NCBI GenBank assembly: GCA_017435425.1
Contig: JAFSFC010000038.1
Coordinates: forward strand, 1-64,000
Direction: 5' to 3'
DNA length: 64,000 nt
Origin: Ruminiclostridium sp.
Lineage (GTDB): Bacteria; Bacillota; Clostridia; Oscillospirales; Oscillospiraceae
Position 1 is the first letter of the stretch. Each line of letters opens with the position of its first letter. The notes below the pieces were generated by a model. That model was not told the origin of the DNA. It did not search any database and worked only from the letters and a program-made list of their open reading frames with translations. Below, piece by piece: positions 1 through 8,195 of the stretch. Position numbers and translations under genes: made by a program.

Positions 1-8
1 TACTGCAT
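1..8 (-). CDS. 5' end of a leftward gene (partial, unidentified)
   Basis: Only the first codons are in the window: on the minus strand an ATG starts at position 8 and reads Met-Gln before the edge. It is called a gene because a strong ribosome binding site (AAAGGAGG) lies about 7 bases before the ATG. It is divergent from the ECF sigma gene and shares the intergenic region with it, so it could be a target of that sigma factor. The product cannot be identified from two codons. Confidence 0.5.
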
Positions 9-75
9 GGGGTTTCCTCCTTTCCACGAATGATTTTCCTATTGTATCACAGGATACCGGATTTTACACCCTCTC

Positions 76-126
76 ACCGTGATGTCGTCACGGTATTTGT
101 AACGTTTCCCCTCCACCGGTGTCTAA
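76..126 (+). promoter_or_regulatory. ECF-type promoter with upstream dyad
   Basis: TGTAAC at 98-103 and GTCTAA at 121-126 are 17 bases apart. This is the usual shape of a promoter read by an ECF sigma factor, and it lies just before an ECF sigma gene, which suggests autoregulation. A 19-base inverted repeat (ACCGTGA, 5-base spacer, TCACGGT) at 76-94 ends just upstream of the -35 element and could bind a regulator. The predicted transcript start, about 131-134, favours the GTG at 151 as the sigma start codon. Confidence 0.6.
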
Positions 127-150
127 CAGACAGAAAGGCAGGTGAAGCCA

Positions 151-663
151 GTGGACAAGAAAAAACCAGGGCCCATCCTCACAGAGGAGGTCCTGCTGGG
201 GGAATACCGGGCGGTGTACCGCTACGTCCTGACCCTCTGCCGGGACCCGGCCCAGGCCCAGGACATCACCCAGGAGACCTTTCTCAAGGCCATGAAGGCC
301 GCCGGGAAGTTCCAGGGGGGCAGCAGCCTCTACACCTGGCTGTGCACCATCGCCAGAAACCAGTGGCTGAACCAGTGCCGGAAGACCAACCGGGAGACGG
401 AATTTCCCGACCAGTCCATCCCCGACGGGTCGCCGCCCCTGGAGGAGCGGCTGGCGGACAAGGATGCCTCCCGGGCCATCCACCGGGTCCTGCACCAGCT
501 GAAGGAGCCCCACAAGGAGGTCTTCACCCTGCGGGTTTTTGGGGAACTGCCCTTCGGGGAGATCTCCGCCCTCTTCGGGCGGACGGAAAGCTGGGCCCGG
601 GTGACCTACCACCGGGCCAGAAAGATGATCGTGGAACAACTGCGAAAGGAGGGAATGCTGTGA
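151..663 (+). CDS. ECF RNA polymerase sigma factor
   Basis: A 170-residue sigma-70 family protein of the extracytoplasmic-function type, which directs RNA polymerase to stress or envelope promoters. Region 2 lies at about residues 17-80, with the typical DPAQAQDITQETFLK stretch; region 4, a helix-turn-helix, lies at about 118-160 (GEISALFGRTESWARV). I chose the GTG at 151 because AGGTGA sits 5 bases before it; a GTG at 142 is in frame but has poor spacing and would lie almost on the predicted transcript start. The stop overlaps the GTG start of the anti-sigma gene, so the two are translationally coupled. Confidence 0.85.
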   Translation: MDKKKPGPILTEEVLLGEYRAVYRYVLTLCRDPAQAQDITQETFLKAMKAAGKFQGGSSLYTWLCTIARNQWLNQCRKTNRETEFPDQSIPDGSPPLEERLADKDASRAIHRVLHQLKEPHKEVFTLRVFGELPFGEISALFGRTESWARVTYHRARKMIVEQLRKEGML

Positions 664-1436
664 GCAAGCTGGACTGCCCCATCGTCCGGGATCTGCTGCC
701 CCTGTACATCGACCAGGTGGTAAGCCCTGAGACCGCCCAGGCGGTGGAGGCCCATTTGGAAGACTGCCCGGACTGCCGCCGGGAGTATGAGAGCCTGCAG
801 GCCGACCTGCCGGAGACCTTGCCGGAGGAGAGCGACACCTCCCGGCAGTTCGGGGATATGATGAAGAAGGTAAAGCGAAAGCAGACCCTCCGGATCGCTG
901 CCGCTGTTGTGCTGCTGGTGGCCGTCATGTCCGGTTATTTTTGGTGGCTGCAATCCCCGGTGATAGACAACACAGGGGTGACCGTCTATGGAATCCATGA
1001 AGTGAAGGACCCTGCCAAAGAGGATACCTTCTTTCTTCTGTATACAGCCCCCACTTATATCAATGGCATTTCCCGGTCCACCTACCAGGACCAACAGACC
1101 GGGAAAAAAATCCTGCAAGTGGATATGTTACGGACACCCCTGGACAAAGAGATCCACTCTTACTGGGAAACCTTTGACCTGGTCCATGGGGAGGCTGTGG
1201 ATGAGGTCCATCTGGGAGACCAGGTCATCTGGACCAGAGAAACCAATGGGGATGACCCGATCCCCGACTATGTGCATGCATTTCTTACCCCCGGACCCGA
1301 GTCCGCCTGGTCCATCGAACTGGACGGAAAGGAAAACTACACCGACTACCCTGCTCCCTTTGTCATGGAGTTCTATTCGGACGGCCGTGAGATCGTCTGG
1401 GACCTGGACGGGAACGTGCTCAGCGAGACAGAGTGA
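660..1436 (+). CDS. Anti-sigma factor with zinc-finger (zf-HC2) domain
   Basis: A 258-residue membrane protein that probably holds the upstream ECF sigma factor inactive. The N-terminus has the zinc-binding anti-sigma pattern (Cys6, His32, Cys36, Cys39), one transmembrane helix lies at about residues 78-97, and the remaining 160 residues would be outside the cell and may sense a signal. The GTG at 660 overlaps the sigma stop by four bases and follows AGGAGG by 6 bases. A much longer in-frame reading through the sigma gene is rejected as a shadow. The outer domain has no family I recognise, so the signal is unknown. Confidence 0.82.
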   Translation: MSKLDCPIVRDLLPLYIDQVVSPETAQAVEAHLEDCPDCRREYESLQADLPETLPEESDTSRQFGDMMKKVKRKQTLRIAAAVVLLVAVMSGYFWWLQSPVIDNTGVTVYGIHEVKDPAKEDTFFLLYTAPTYINGISRSTYQDQQTGKKILQVDMLRTPLDKEIHSYWETFDLVHGEAVDEVHLGDQVIWTRETNGDDPIPDYVHAFLTPGPESAWSIELDGKENYTDYPAPFVMEFYSDGREIVWDLDGNVLSETE

Positions 1437-1440
1437 CAGA

Positions 1441-1471
1441 AAAGCCTCCCTCTGACGAGGGAGGCTTTTTG
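1441..1471. terminator. Bidirectional terminator
   Basis: GCCTCCCTC, a four-base loop and GAGGGAGGC, flanked by A-rich and T-rich runs, sit between the converging anti-sigma and kinase-like genes. It can end transcription from both sides. Confidence 0.85.
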
Positions 1472-1481
1472 TTTCATGCTG

Positions 1482-2054
1482 TTATTCACAGGCTTCCAAA
1501 ATCTGTTCCATACACCGGTCCAGGCCCAGCTGGGTGCTGTCCAGCACCAGGTGGTAGTTGGCCGGGTCACCCCAGGTCAGGCCGTTGGTCAGATTCCGGT
1601 AGTGGGTGGCCCGGATCTTGTCCCGGCTCTCAATGAGCCGCTGGGCGGCGTCGGGGAAGAGCTTCTCCTCGGTGACCATCCGGTGGACCCGGTCGTCCTT
1701 GTCTCCCTGGACAAAGACCCCCAGGCAGTCCTCCCGGTCCCGGAGGACATACTCGGCGCAGCGGCCCACAAAGACGCAGGGGCCCTGGTCGGCCAGCCGA
1801 CGGATGAGGGCGGCCTCCCGCTCGGTGTCCTCCGTTCCCCCAGCCTTGGAGAGGAGATAGCCGTCATACATGCCGGTGGTCAGGCAGAAGAGGAGACTGG
1901 TGCAGGACTGGACGTGATTTTCATCCGGATGGGCGTGGGTATCCAGGTATTCCTTGTCGTAAAAGGGGACGCCAAGCCGCTGGGCCAGCTCCTGGCCGAT
2001 GGTGTAACCGCCGCTGCCGCACTGGCGGGAAATGGCGATGATCTTCTTTTTCAT
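1482..2054 (-). CDS. Cytidylate kinase-like protein (copy 1)
   Basis: A 190-residue P-loop protein of the cytidylate-kinase-like family (AAA_33/Cytidylate_kin2 type). The nucleotide-binding loop SRQCGSGGYTIG is at residues 9-20, and GRCAEYVLR occurs mid-protein. True CMP kinase (Cmk) is a different, longer protein, so the substrate is unknown. The ATG at 2054 is chosen because GGGAGG lies about 8 bases upstream; the ATG at 2075 lacks a site. It is a tandem paralogue of the gene at 2250-2825, and the two promoters resemble each other. Confidence 0.8.
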   Translation of the reverse strand: MKKKIIAISRQCGSGGYTIGQELAQRLGVPFYDKEYLDTHAHPDENHVQSCTSLLFCLTTGMYDGYLLSKAGGTEDTEREAALIRRLADQGPCVFVGRCAEYVLRDREDCLGVFVQGDKDDRVHRMVTEEKLFPDAAQRLIESRDKIRATHYRNLTNGLTWGDPANYHLVLDSTQLGLDRCMEQILEACE

Positions 2055-2101
2055 GTCTCTTACCTCCCTTTTCATTTTGGGCAGGAAATGCTGTTACCCC
2101 T

Positions 2102-2129
2102 ATCATACTCCTTTTTGAGTAAAACACAA
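2102..2129 (-). promoter_or_regulatory. Promoter of kinase-like copy 1
   Basis: On the minus strand TTGTGT and TATGAT are 16 bases apart. The spacer and -10 region resemble those upstream of the paralogue at 2881-2908. Confidence 0.5.
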
Positions 2130-2184
2130 CCCTTATTTGCAAGTTTTTCTATTTTACTTGCACTTTGCAGGATGTGTAAAGAAA

Positions 2185-2222
2185 AAGAACGCCGTCAGAA
2201 AAGGGTTTTCTGACGGCATTCT
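2185..2222 (-). terminator. Terminator of kinase-like copy 2
   Basis: GCCGTCAGAAAA, a three-base loop and TTTTCTGACGGC (2191-2216) are followed on the minus strand by GTTCTTTTTC, about 30 bases past the stop of the gene at 2250-2825. Confidence 0.8.
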
Positions 2223-2249
2223 TTCATTTCTTTGTCTGTTTCTGCAGGA

Positions 2250-2825
2250 TTACCGACAAGATGCTTCAATCAGCTGGATGCAGCGGTCAAAGCCCATGGC
2301 GCAGCTGTCCAGGGCCACGTGGTAGTTCTCCGCCTTGCCCCAGATGGTGTCGCAGACGAAGTTGTAGTGGCGGGAGCGCAGGGCGTCCTTGTTGCGGATC
2401 AGGTGACGGGCCTGGTCCTCGGACATATCATGCTCCTTCACCATACGCTCCACCCGGGACTCCAGGTCGCTGTGGATGAAGACCCGCAGACAGTCGGGAC
2501 GGTTCCGCAGGACGAAATCAGCACAGCGGCCCACGATGACACAGGGCCCCTGGTCGGCCAGCTGGCAGATGATATCTGCCTCACCCCGGGACTCAGCGGC
2601 ATTCTCGGGCTTGGACAGGAGATAGCCGTCGTACATGCCCGTGGACTCAGACAGGGTAAAGAGCAGGTTGGTGGCAGAGAGGTCCTTATTCTCCACATCC
2701 CCGGCCATTCGGTCCATGTAGGCCTTGTCATAGAAGGGGACGCCCAGCTTCTCGGCCAGGGCCTTGCCAATGGTGTGGCCGCCGCTGCCGCACTGACGGC
2801 TGATGGCAATGATGGTTTTCTGCAT
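2250..2825 (-). CDS. Cytidylate kinase-like protein (copy 2)
   Basis: A 191-residue paralogue of the neighbouring gene, with the same P-loop (SRQCGSGGHTIG), the same central TGMYDGYLLSK block and the same GRCA-FVLR stretch. It belongs to the cytidylate-kinase-like family; the substrate is unknown. The ATG at 2825 is preferred over the one at 2831, because AGGAGG is 7 bases from the first and only 1 base from the second. It has its own promoter and terminator, so the pair is a tandem duplication and not an operon. Confidence 0.8.
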   Translation of the reverse strand: MQKTIIAISRQCGSGGHTIGKALAEKLGVPFYDKAYMDRMAGDVENKDLSATNLLFTLSESTGMYDGYLLSKPENAAESRGEADIICQLADQGPCVIVGRCADFVLRNRPDCLRVFIHSDLESRVERMVKEHDMSEDQARHLIRNKDALRSRHYNFVCDTIWGKAENYHVALDSCAMGFDRCIQLIEASCR

Positions 2826-2880
2826 AAACATGCCTCCTAATCAGCGCAAGGGCTGCGCCGAGATATCAGTTTTCCTTATC

Positions 2881-2908
2881 ATGATACTCTTTTGGGGTAA
2901 AAAAGCAA
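2881..2908 (-). promoter_or_regulatory. Promoter of kinase-like copy 2
   Basis: On the minus strand TTGCTT and TATCAT are 16 bases apart. The spacer (TTTTACCCCAAAAGAG) is close to that of copy 1 (TTTACTCAAAAAGGAG). Confidence 0.5.
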
Positions 2909-2917
2909 GGCTTATTC

Positions 2918-4324
2918 TTACTTTAAAAACATCCGCAGGAGCTTCTCGTTGCCCTTTCTGTAGGGCTGATACCGCATGGGCAGGTCGATCCAGTTGGCCT
3001 TGTCCACGATGGCCCGGTAGTGGGTGAAGCAGTCGAAGCTCTTCTTGCCGTGGTAGCTGCCCATGCCGCTGTTGCCCACGCCGCCGAAGCCCATGTGATG
3101 GGTGGCCAGGTGGATGATGACATCGTTGACGCAGCCGCCGCCGAAGGAGCAGCTGTTGAAGACCTTCTCCTTCACCCTCTTGGACTTGGTGAAGAGGTAG
3201 AGGGCCAGGGGCTTTTCCCGGTCCCGGATAAAGTCGATGGCCTGGTCCAAGTCATCGTAGGGGATGATGGGCAGGATGGGGCCGAAGATCTCCTCCCCCA
3301 TGGGCTTGGAGGTGGCCTCCAGGGTGTCGGCAATGAGGGTGGGGGCGATCCAGCCGCTCTCTCCCTCCGGGTCGTCCCGGTGCCAGCCGCCGAAGAGGAT
3401 CTCCTCCCCGTCCAGCAGGCCCTGGAGGCGGTTAAAGTGCTTGCGGTTGATGATGCGCACCAGGTTCTCGTTCTCGGTGGGTTCCAGACCCAGCATCCGG
3501 ACGAACTGCTTCTTCAGCTCGGCCACCAGCTGGTCCTTCACCTGGCGGTCCACCAGGCAGTAGTCCGGGGCCACGCAGGTCTGGCCGGCGTTGAGGATCT
3601 TGCCAAAGGCCAGGCGCTTGGCTGTGAGGGGGATATTGGCAGTCTTATCCACGATGACCGGGCTCTTGCCCCCCAGCTCCAGGGTGACGGGGGTCAGGTG
3701 GCGGCTGGCCTTTTCCATGACCAGCTTGCCTACATCCACGGAACCGGTGAAGAAGATGTAATCGAAACGCTGTTCCAGCAGGGCGGAGTTCTGCTCCCGG
3801 CCGCCCTCGATGACGGTGACCCAGCCGGGGTCAAAGACCGCCTGGATGAGCTTGGCCAGAGCACGGCTGGTGTGGGGGGCATAGGCGCTGGGCTTCAGGA
3901 CCACGCAGTTGCCGGCGGCCACGGCACCAAACACAGGGTCCAGGCTCAGGAGAATGGGGTAGTTCCAGGGAGACATGACCAGGGTGACGCCGTAGGGCTC
4001 GGGGAGCTCATAGCTCTTGGACTTAAATTGGGCAATGGGGGTGGGCCGCTTCTGGGGCTTGGCCCACTGGGGGGTGTTTTTGATGAGGTAGCCCAGCTCG
4101 TCCAGGCACAGACCCACCTCGCACATGTAGCCCTCAAAGTGACACTTGTGCAGGTCGGCCTTCAGGGCATCCAGCAGGATGCCTTCCCGGTTTCTGATCT
4201 CCTGCTGGAGCTTTTTCAGGGCCTTTATCCGGGCGGACACAGGGCGGGTGGCCCCGGAGCGGAAGTATTCCCGCTGACGGGCCACGATCCGCTGGATCAT
4301 ATCAGCATTGGCAGTTTGGTTCAT
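2918..4324 (-). CDS. NAD(P)-dependent aldehyde dehydrogenase
   Basis: A 468-residue aldehyde dehydrogenase that oxidises an aldehyde to a carboxylate, or works in reverse in a fermenter. Key residues are visible: SPWNYP (118-123), FFTGSVDVGK (191-200, cofactor loop), the general base Glu216 in LELGGK, and the nucleophile Cys250 in NAGQTC. The compact length and ending resemble the fatty-aldehyde group (YwdH/ALDH3-like), but the chain length of the substrate is inference. Its ATG overlaps the stop of the alcohol dehydrogenase by four bases, and a GGAGGAGG site precedes it, so the two enzymes are coupled and probably channel an aldehyde. Confidence 0.9.
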   Translation of the reverse strand: MNQTANADMIQRIVARQREYFRSGATRPVSARIKALKKLQQEIRNREGILLDALKADLHKCHFEGYMCEVGLCLDELGYLIKNTPQWAKPQKRPTPIAQFKSKSYELPEPYGVTLVMSPWNYPILLSLDPVFGAVAAGNCVVLKPSAYAPHTSRALAKLIQAVFDPGWVTVIEGGREQNSALLEQRFDYIFFTGSVDVGKLVMEKASRHLTPVTLELGGKSPVIVDKTANIPLTAKRLAFGKILNAGQTCVAPDYCLVDRQVKDQLVAELKKQFVRMLGLEPTENENLVRIINRKHFNRLQGLLDGEEILFGGWHRDDPEGESGWIAPTLIADTLEATSKPMGEEIFGPILPIIPYDDLDQAIDFIRDREKPLALYLFTKSKRVKEKVFNSCSFGGGCVNDVIIHLATHHMGFGGVGNSGMGSYHGKKSFDCFTHYRAIVDKANWIDLPMRYQPYRKGNEKLLRMFLK

Positions 4325-5514
4325 GACCAGACCTCCTCCAAAATAGCGATGATATCATTATAATCCGCCTGGGCGGGATTTACAATGATGGCCCCGTCAT
4401 TCAGGGCAGTTTTTGCCACGGCGGAGAAATCCTCCTTTCGGACCTTTCCCGTGTCGGACAAGGTCTCGGGCAGGCCGCAGGCCTGGGCCAGCTCCCGGCG
4501 GAGGGTCTCCAGGAAGGAAATGGCCTCCTCTGCCCGCCGGTGGGCAGGGGTGGCGGCGTAGACCTCAGGGCCTGCCAGGTGGAGCAGGAGCTCGCTGTAC
4601 CGCTCCCGGCAGGTCCCCTCCCGGAGGTTGTAGGCCATGACGGCGGGGAGCAGGATGGTCATGGCATCCCCGTGGGCCACCTTACACACCCCCCCCAGGG
4701 CGTGGCCGATGGCGTGGACCAGGCCCACCATGGAGTTGGAGAAGGCGGCCCCCGCCAGCAGGCTGCCGTTGGCCAGGACCATCCGGGCCTTTCGGTTCTT
4801 CCCCTCCCGGACGGCCACGGGGAGGGCACGGACGATCTGGCCCATGGCCTTTTCCGCAAAGGCATCGCTGACCGGGTTCCGCTGGAGGCAGGTGGCCGCC
4901 TCAATGGCGTGGACCAGGGCGTCAAAGCCGGTGGAGGCCGTGATGCGAGGGGGCAGGGTCTCGGTCATCCGGGGGTCCAGGACGGCCAGGTCAGGCAGGA
5001 GATGGTAGCTGAGGAACTCCATCTTCACCTTTTTCTCCGGGTCGGCCACCACCGCCACGATGGTGGCCTCACTGCCAGTGCCGGAGGTGGTGGGGATGGC
5101 GGCAAAGGGCACGTGCTTGCCCCGGGGCAGGACCTCGCACCCGGCGGAGGCCATCAGGTCGTGGCCCTCCTGGGCCAGGACCATGCCCACCCCCTTGGCG
5201 GTGTCGATGACCGACCCGCCCCCCAGGGCGATGAGGCTGTCGCAGCCCAGCTTCCGGAAGAGGGCGGCCACTTGGTTGACCACCTGGATGGAAGAGTCCG
5301 GGGGGATCTGGCAAAAGGTCTCCACGGCGGTCATGCCCCCCTGGGCCAGGGCGTTCAGGACGGTCTTCACCGCTCCCACCCGTTCCAGGCCCTCGTCGCT
5401 GAGAAGAAGGGGGCGGAAGGCCCCCAGGGTGTTCAGCTCGTGGGGGATATGTTCTAAGGCCTCAGATCCCGACAGGATCTTGGCAGGCAGTTTGAATTCG
5501 TAATAGGCTCCCAT
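4321..5514 (-). CDS. Iron-containing alcohol dehydrogenase
   Basis: A 397-residue group III (iron) alcohol dehydrogenase interconverting an alcohol and an aldehyde with NAD(P). GGGSVIDTAKGVG (98-110) binds the cofactor and TTSGTGSEAT (142-151) is the family signature. The expected metal ligands are Asp198, His202, His267 and His281. AGGAGG lies 9 bases before the ATG. It sits 2 bases after the stop of the small upstream protein and overlaps the aldehyde dehydrogenase, forming a three-gene operon. The alcohol oxidised or formed cannot be read from sequence. Confidence 0.92.
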   Translation of the reverse strand: MGAYYEFKLPAKILSGSEALEHIPHELNTLGAFRPLLLSDEGLERVGAVKTVLNALAQGGMTAVETFCQIPPDSSIQVVNQVAALFRKLGCDSLIALGGGSVIDTAKGVGMVLAQEGHDLMASAGCEVLPRGKHVPFAAIPTTSGTGSEATIVAVVADPEKKVKMEFLSYHLLPDLAVLDPRMTETLPPRITASTGFDALVHAIEAATCLQRNPVSDAFAEKAMGQIVRALPVAVREGKNRKARMVLANGSLLAGAAFSNSMVGLVHAIGHALGGVCKVAHGDAMTILLPAVMAYNLREGTCRERYSELLLHLAGPEVYAATPAHRRAEEAISFLETLRRELAQACGLPETLSDTGKVRKEDFSAVAKTALNDGAIIVNPAQADYNDIIAILEEVWS

Positions 5515-5516
5515 GG

Positions 5517-6008
5517 TTATCGTCCTCCTAACAGAATCGACCCGTATACCCGGGCGGTGGAAACTTCTTTCTCCGGCAGGCGTTTTAAGAGCCGCTTGGC
5601 CAGGAGATCGGGGAAGAGATACCCCTCGGTGATGTCCACGCAGCGGACAAAGGGCATGGCCAAAGCCATGTCCCCCCGGAGGACAAACTTATGCTGGGCA
5701 TAGGCCTGGGCCACACCCATCTGGCCAGTGAAGACCCGAAAGGCATCGGAAGGGCTCTTGAACCGGATGGTCACATCCCCGGGGGTCTCCTTGTCCAGCT
5801 TTTTAAACCCCCAGGGGGTGCCGGTGACGGTAAAGCCCCCGGCACCGGGGACCTCCAGCCGGAGGGTCTTTCCGCTGGGCCAGGCGTGGGCCTCTGCCCG
5901 GATCTGGCTGTCAGCGGTGGAGAGATATTGTAAGGCCCGGACCAGGCACTCTGCCACAAGGGTGCAGGTGGCCTGCTGCAGGCCGGTTTTCAGGGTTCGT
6001 TGGGACAC
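5517..6008 (-). CDS. Small protein, possibly SCP2-like lipid binding
   Basis: A 163-residue soluble protein with a GTG start; GGAGG lies 8 bases upstream. The middle (about 70-125) has a beta-rich pattern ending in DVTIRFKSPSDAFRVFTG and KFVLRGDMALAMPF, which resembles sterol-carrier-protein-2 domains. That family call is a guess from pattern. It is the first gene of the alcohol/aldehyde dehydrogenase operon, so a lipid carrier that presents a fatty alcohol or aldehyde would fit. If it is not SCP2-like, it is an uncharacterised operon partner. Confidence 0.6.
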   Translation of the reverse strand: MSQRTLKTGLQQATCTLVAECLVRALQYLSTADSQIRAEAHAWPSGKTLRLEVPGAGGFTVTGTPWGFKKLDKETPGDVTIRFKSPSDAFRVFTGQMGVAQAYAQHKFVLRGDMALAMPFVRCVDITEGYLFPDLLAKRLLKRLPEKEVSTARVYGSILLGGR

Positions 6009-6093
6009 AGTGGCGCCTCCTGTCTTACAAAAATATAATACATAATACTACAAACCAGATATAATTGCAACACTTACAAATGTATGCAATATG

Positions 6094-7776
6094 TCATACA
6101 TTCTCGAAGTATGCCGCCAGGACCTGGGCGGCCACAGTCCCCAGGGCGGAGCCGCTGCCTCCCTCTTCTGCCACCAGAGCCAGGGCGATCTGGGGGGCCT
6201 CATAGGGGGCGAAGGCCACCAGAACAGCGTTGGCCTCCCGGTCTGCCGCCACCTGGGCGGAGCCCGTCTTGGCCCCCGCCTCCACAGGCAGGTCCCGGAA
6301 GGCCTCAGCCAGGGAGCCGGACCGGGTCACTTCCAGCATCCCCTCCTTGATGGCGGACAGGTTCTCCGGGGAAATAGAGACCTTTCCCAGGGACCGGGGG
6401 AAACAGTCCTCCTGCCCGGCCTTTTTCAGCAGGTGGACCTGCCAGCGGTTCCCGTCCCCCACCAGGGTGGCGGTCATGTGGGCCAGCTGGAGGGGGGTAA
6501 AGCGGTTGTTCTCCTGGCCGATGGCGGCGGACAGGACGCTCCCCTCATACCAGGTCCCCCCTACCGACTTGGTGTAGTCCGGCCCGGCCACCACCCCGCT
6601 CTGTTCCCCGGCCAGTTCAATGCCCGTGGCCTCCCCCAGACCCAGGGCGTGGGCCCAGGCCCCCAGGGCCTCCATGCCCACCCGCCGGCCGGCATCGTAG
6701 AAAAAGAGGTTGCAGGAGTCGGCGATGGCCTCTGACAGGGTCTCCAGGCCGTGGGTGCGCCCCTCCTGGCGGTAGAGCCAGCACTGGGGCTGGGGGGTGG
6801 TGTAATAGGTGTAGCGGCCCGTGTCCAGAATTTTCGTTTCGGGGGTCAGGACCCCCTCCTCCAGGGCGGCAGCGGCGGTCACCAGCTTGAAGGTGGAGCC
6901 CGGGGCATACAGGCCCTGGATGGCCCGGTTCATGAGGGGGGCGGCAGAGTCCGCCGAAAGGTCGTCATAGCTTGCCGAAAAGGCAGCGGTGTCATACCCC
7001 GGCAGGCTGGCCATGGCCAGGACCCCTCCGTCCCTTACATCCAGCACCACTCCCGCCCCGCCGGGGCAGTTGTGGGCGGTGAGAAAGTCCCCCAGGGCGG
7101 TCTGAAGGGTGGTTTGCAGGTCCTTGTCCAGGGTGAGGGTCACGTCCTGGCCGGGCTGGGGCAGGACCCCGTAGGCCTCCCCGGTGATCTCTCCCTGGCG
7201 GTCGGTGTGGATGACCCTGGTGCCGTCGGTGCCGTGGAGGAGGACTTCAAAGGCGGCCTCGGCCCCCTCCTGACCCACCCGGGCATCCATGGGGTAGCCC
7301 TGGGCCTCATAGCTCTCCCACTGGTCCGGGGTCATGGGCCCCACCCGGCCGATGACATGGGGGGCCAGCTCCCCGCTGCCAGTGCGGGTGACCACCGGCT
7401 CCACCGTCACCCGGGTCAGCCCCTCGGAACGAACACGGACCAGAAGGGCCGGGGTGGGCTCGGTGATGTCCCCGGCTCCCGACCAGTCCACCCCCTCCTC
7501 CCGGCAGAGGACTTCCAGCCGCTGGAGGTCGGGCTCGGGGCAGTCTCCGGAAACCCGGATGACCCAGGAGAGGGAATCCTGGGCCAGGATCTTGCCGGTT
7601 CGGTCCAGGATCTTTCCCCGGGCAGCAGGGACGGTCTCCACCTGGGCAATGGCCTGCTGGGACTTTTCATACCAGGCCGCCCCGGAGACCACCTGCAGGT
7701 CCCACAGCAGGGCCACAAAACAGAACAGCAGACCGGTAAACAGGCCTGCTGCGGTGTAAAAACGAAACGTTGTCAT
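6094..7776 (-). CDS. Class B penicillin-binding protein (PBP2-like transpeptidase)
   Basis: A 560-residue peptidoglycan transpeptidase with an N-terminal membrane anchor (about 8-28), a PBP dimerisation region, then the catalytic domain: Ser294 in GSTFK, the SCN motif at 354-356 and KTG at 503-505. Its place directly after mreC and mreD marks it as the elongation PBP of the rod complex. The ATG at 7776 lies 5 bases after AGGAGGT and overlaps the mreD stop; a second ATG at 7779 is equally in frame. Longer in-frame starts inside mreD are rejected. It is shorter than many PBP2 proteins (600-700 residues), mainly by a compact N-terminal part. Confidence 0.88.
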   Translation of the reverse strand: MTTFRFYTAAGLFTGLLFCFVALLWDLQVVSGAAWYEKSQQAIAQVETVPAARGKILDRTGKILAQDSLSWVIRVSGDCPEPDLQRLEVLCREEGVDWSGAGDITEPTPALLVRVRSEGLTRVTVEPVVTRTGSGELAPHVIGRVGPMTPDQWESYEAQGYPMDARVGQEGAEAAFEVLLHGTDGTRVIHTDRQGEITGEAYGVLPQPGQDVTLTLDKDLQTTLQTALGDFLTAHNCPGGAGVVLDVRDGGVLAMASLPGYDTAAFSASYDDLSADSAAPLMNRAIQGLYAPGSTFKLVTAAAALEEGVLTPETKILDTGRYTYYTTPQPQCWLYRQEGRTHGLETLSEAIADSCNLFFYDAGRRVGMEALGAWAHALGLGEATGIELAGEQSGVVAGPDYTKSVGGTWYEGSVLSAAIGQENNRFTPLQLAHMTATLVGDGNRWQVHLLKKAGQEDCFPRSLGKVSISPENLSAIKEGMLEVTRSGSLAEAFRDLPVEAGAKTGSAQVAADREANAVLVAFAPYEAPQIALALVAEEGGSGSALGTVAAQVLAAYFENV

Positions 7777-8195
7777 CATGACCTCCTTTTGGGACAGAAG
7801 GGATACACAAGGGGGAGGGTGAGGGCGGTGCGAAGAAAGTCCTTCCCGGCCAACATCAGGCAGGGGAGCAGCCCCTCTCCCGTGAGCCAGTGGCCCAGGG
7901 CGGGCAGCAGGCAGTACCCTGCCAGCAGGGGGATGGCCCGCAGCCAGTTTCCCCAAACTCCCACAGGATTGTGGAAAACTGTCCCGGAAATCCCCCCAAG
8001 GAGGGTCAAGCCTGGGAGATGCCAGGGGGAAACCCCCAGGAAAAGGGCCAGAATTCCCCCAAGAAGTCCACATTTTGCCCCTGGGGTTCCACCGAAGCGG
8101 AGACCCAGCAGACAGATGAGGGCAGGCAGGACGGGGGGCCAGAGGGTCCGGGCCAGAAGGGCGGCGGCGGTCACCGCCAGATAGGGCCGGACCAT
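7776..8195 (-). CDS. mreD: Rod shape-determining protein MreD (divergent)
   Basis: A 139-residue, very hydrophobic protein with about four to five membrane helices. Sequence similarity to MreD is weak, as is usual for the family; the call rests on hydrophobicity, length and position between mreC and the class B PBP. Start and stop overlap both neighbours (TGATG junctions), so mreC, mreD and pbp are coupled. It has a Gly/Leu/Pro-rich stretch in place of the charged loops of better known MreD proteins. Confidence 0.65.
   Translation of the reverse strand: MVRPYLAVTAAALLARTLWPPVLPALICLLGLRFGGTPGAKCGLLGGILALFLGVSPWHLPGLTLLGGISGTVFHNPVGVWGNWLRAIPLLAGYCLLPALGHWLTGEGLLPCLMLAGKDFLRTALTLPLVYPFCPKRRS

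Noticed and set aside
30-659. N-terminal extension of the anti-sigma frame
   Set aside because: The frame is open through the sigma gene but reads Pro/Gly/Arg-rich nonsense. The GTG at 660 has a good ribosome site and gives the zinc-finger start.
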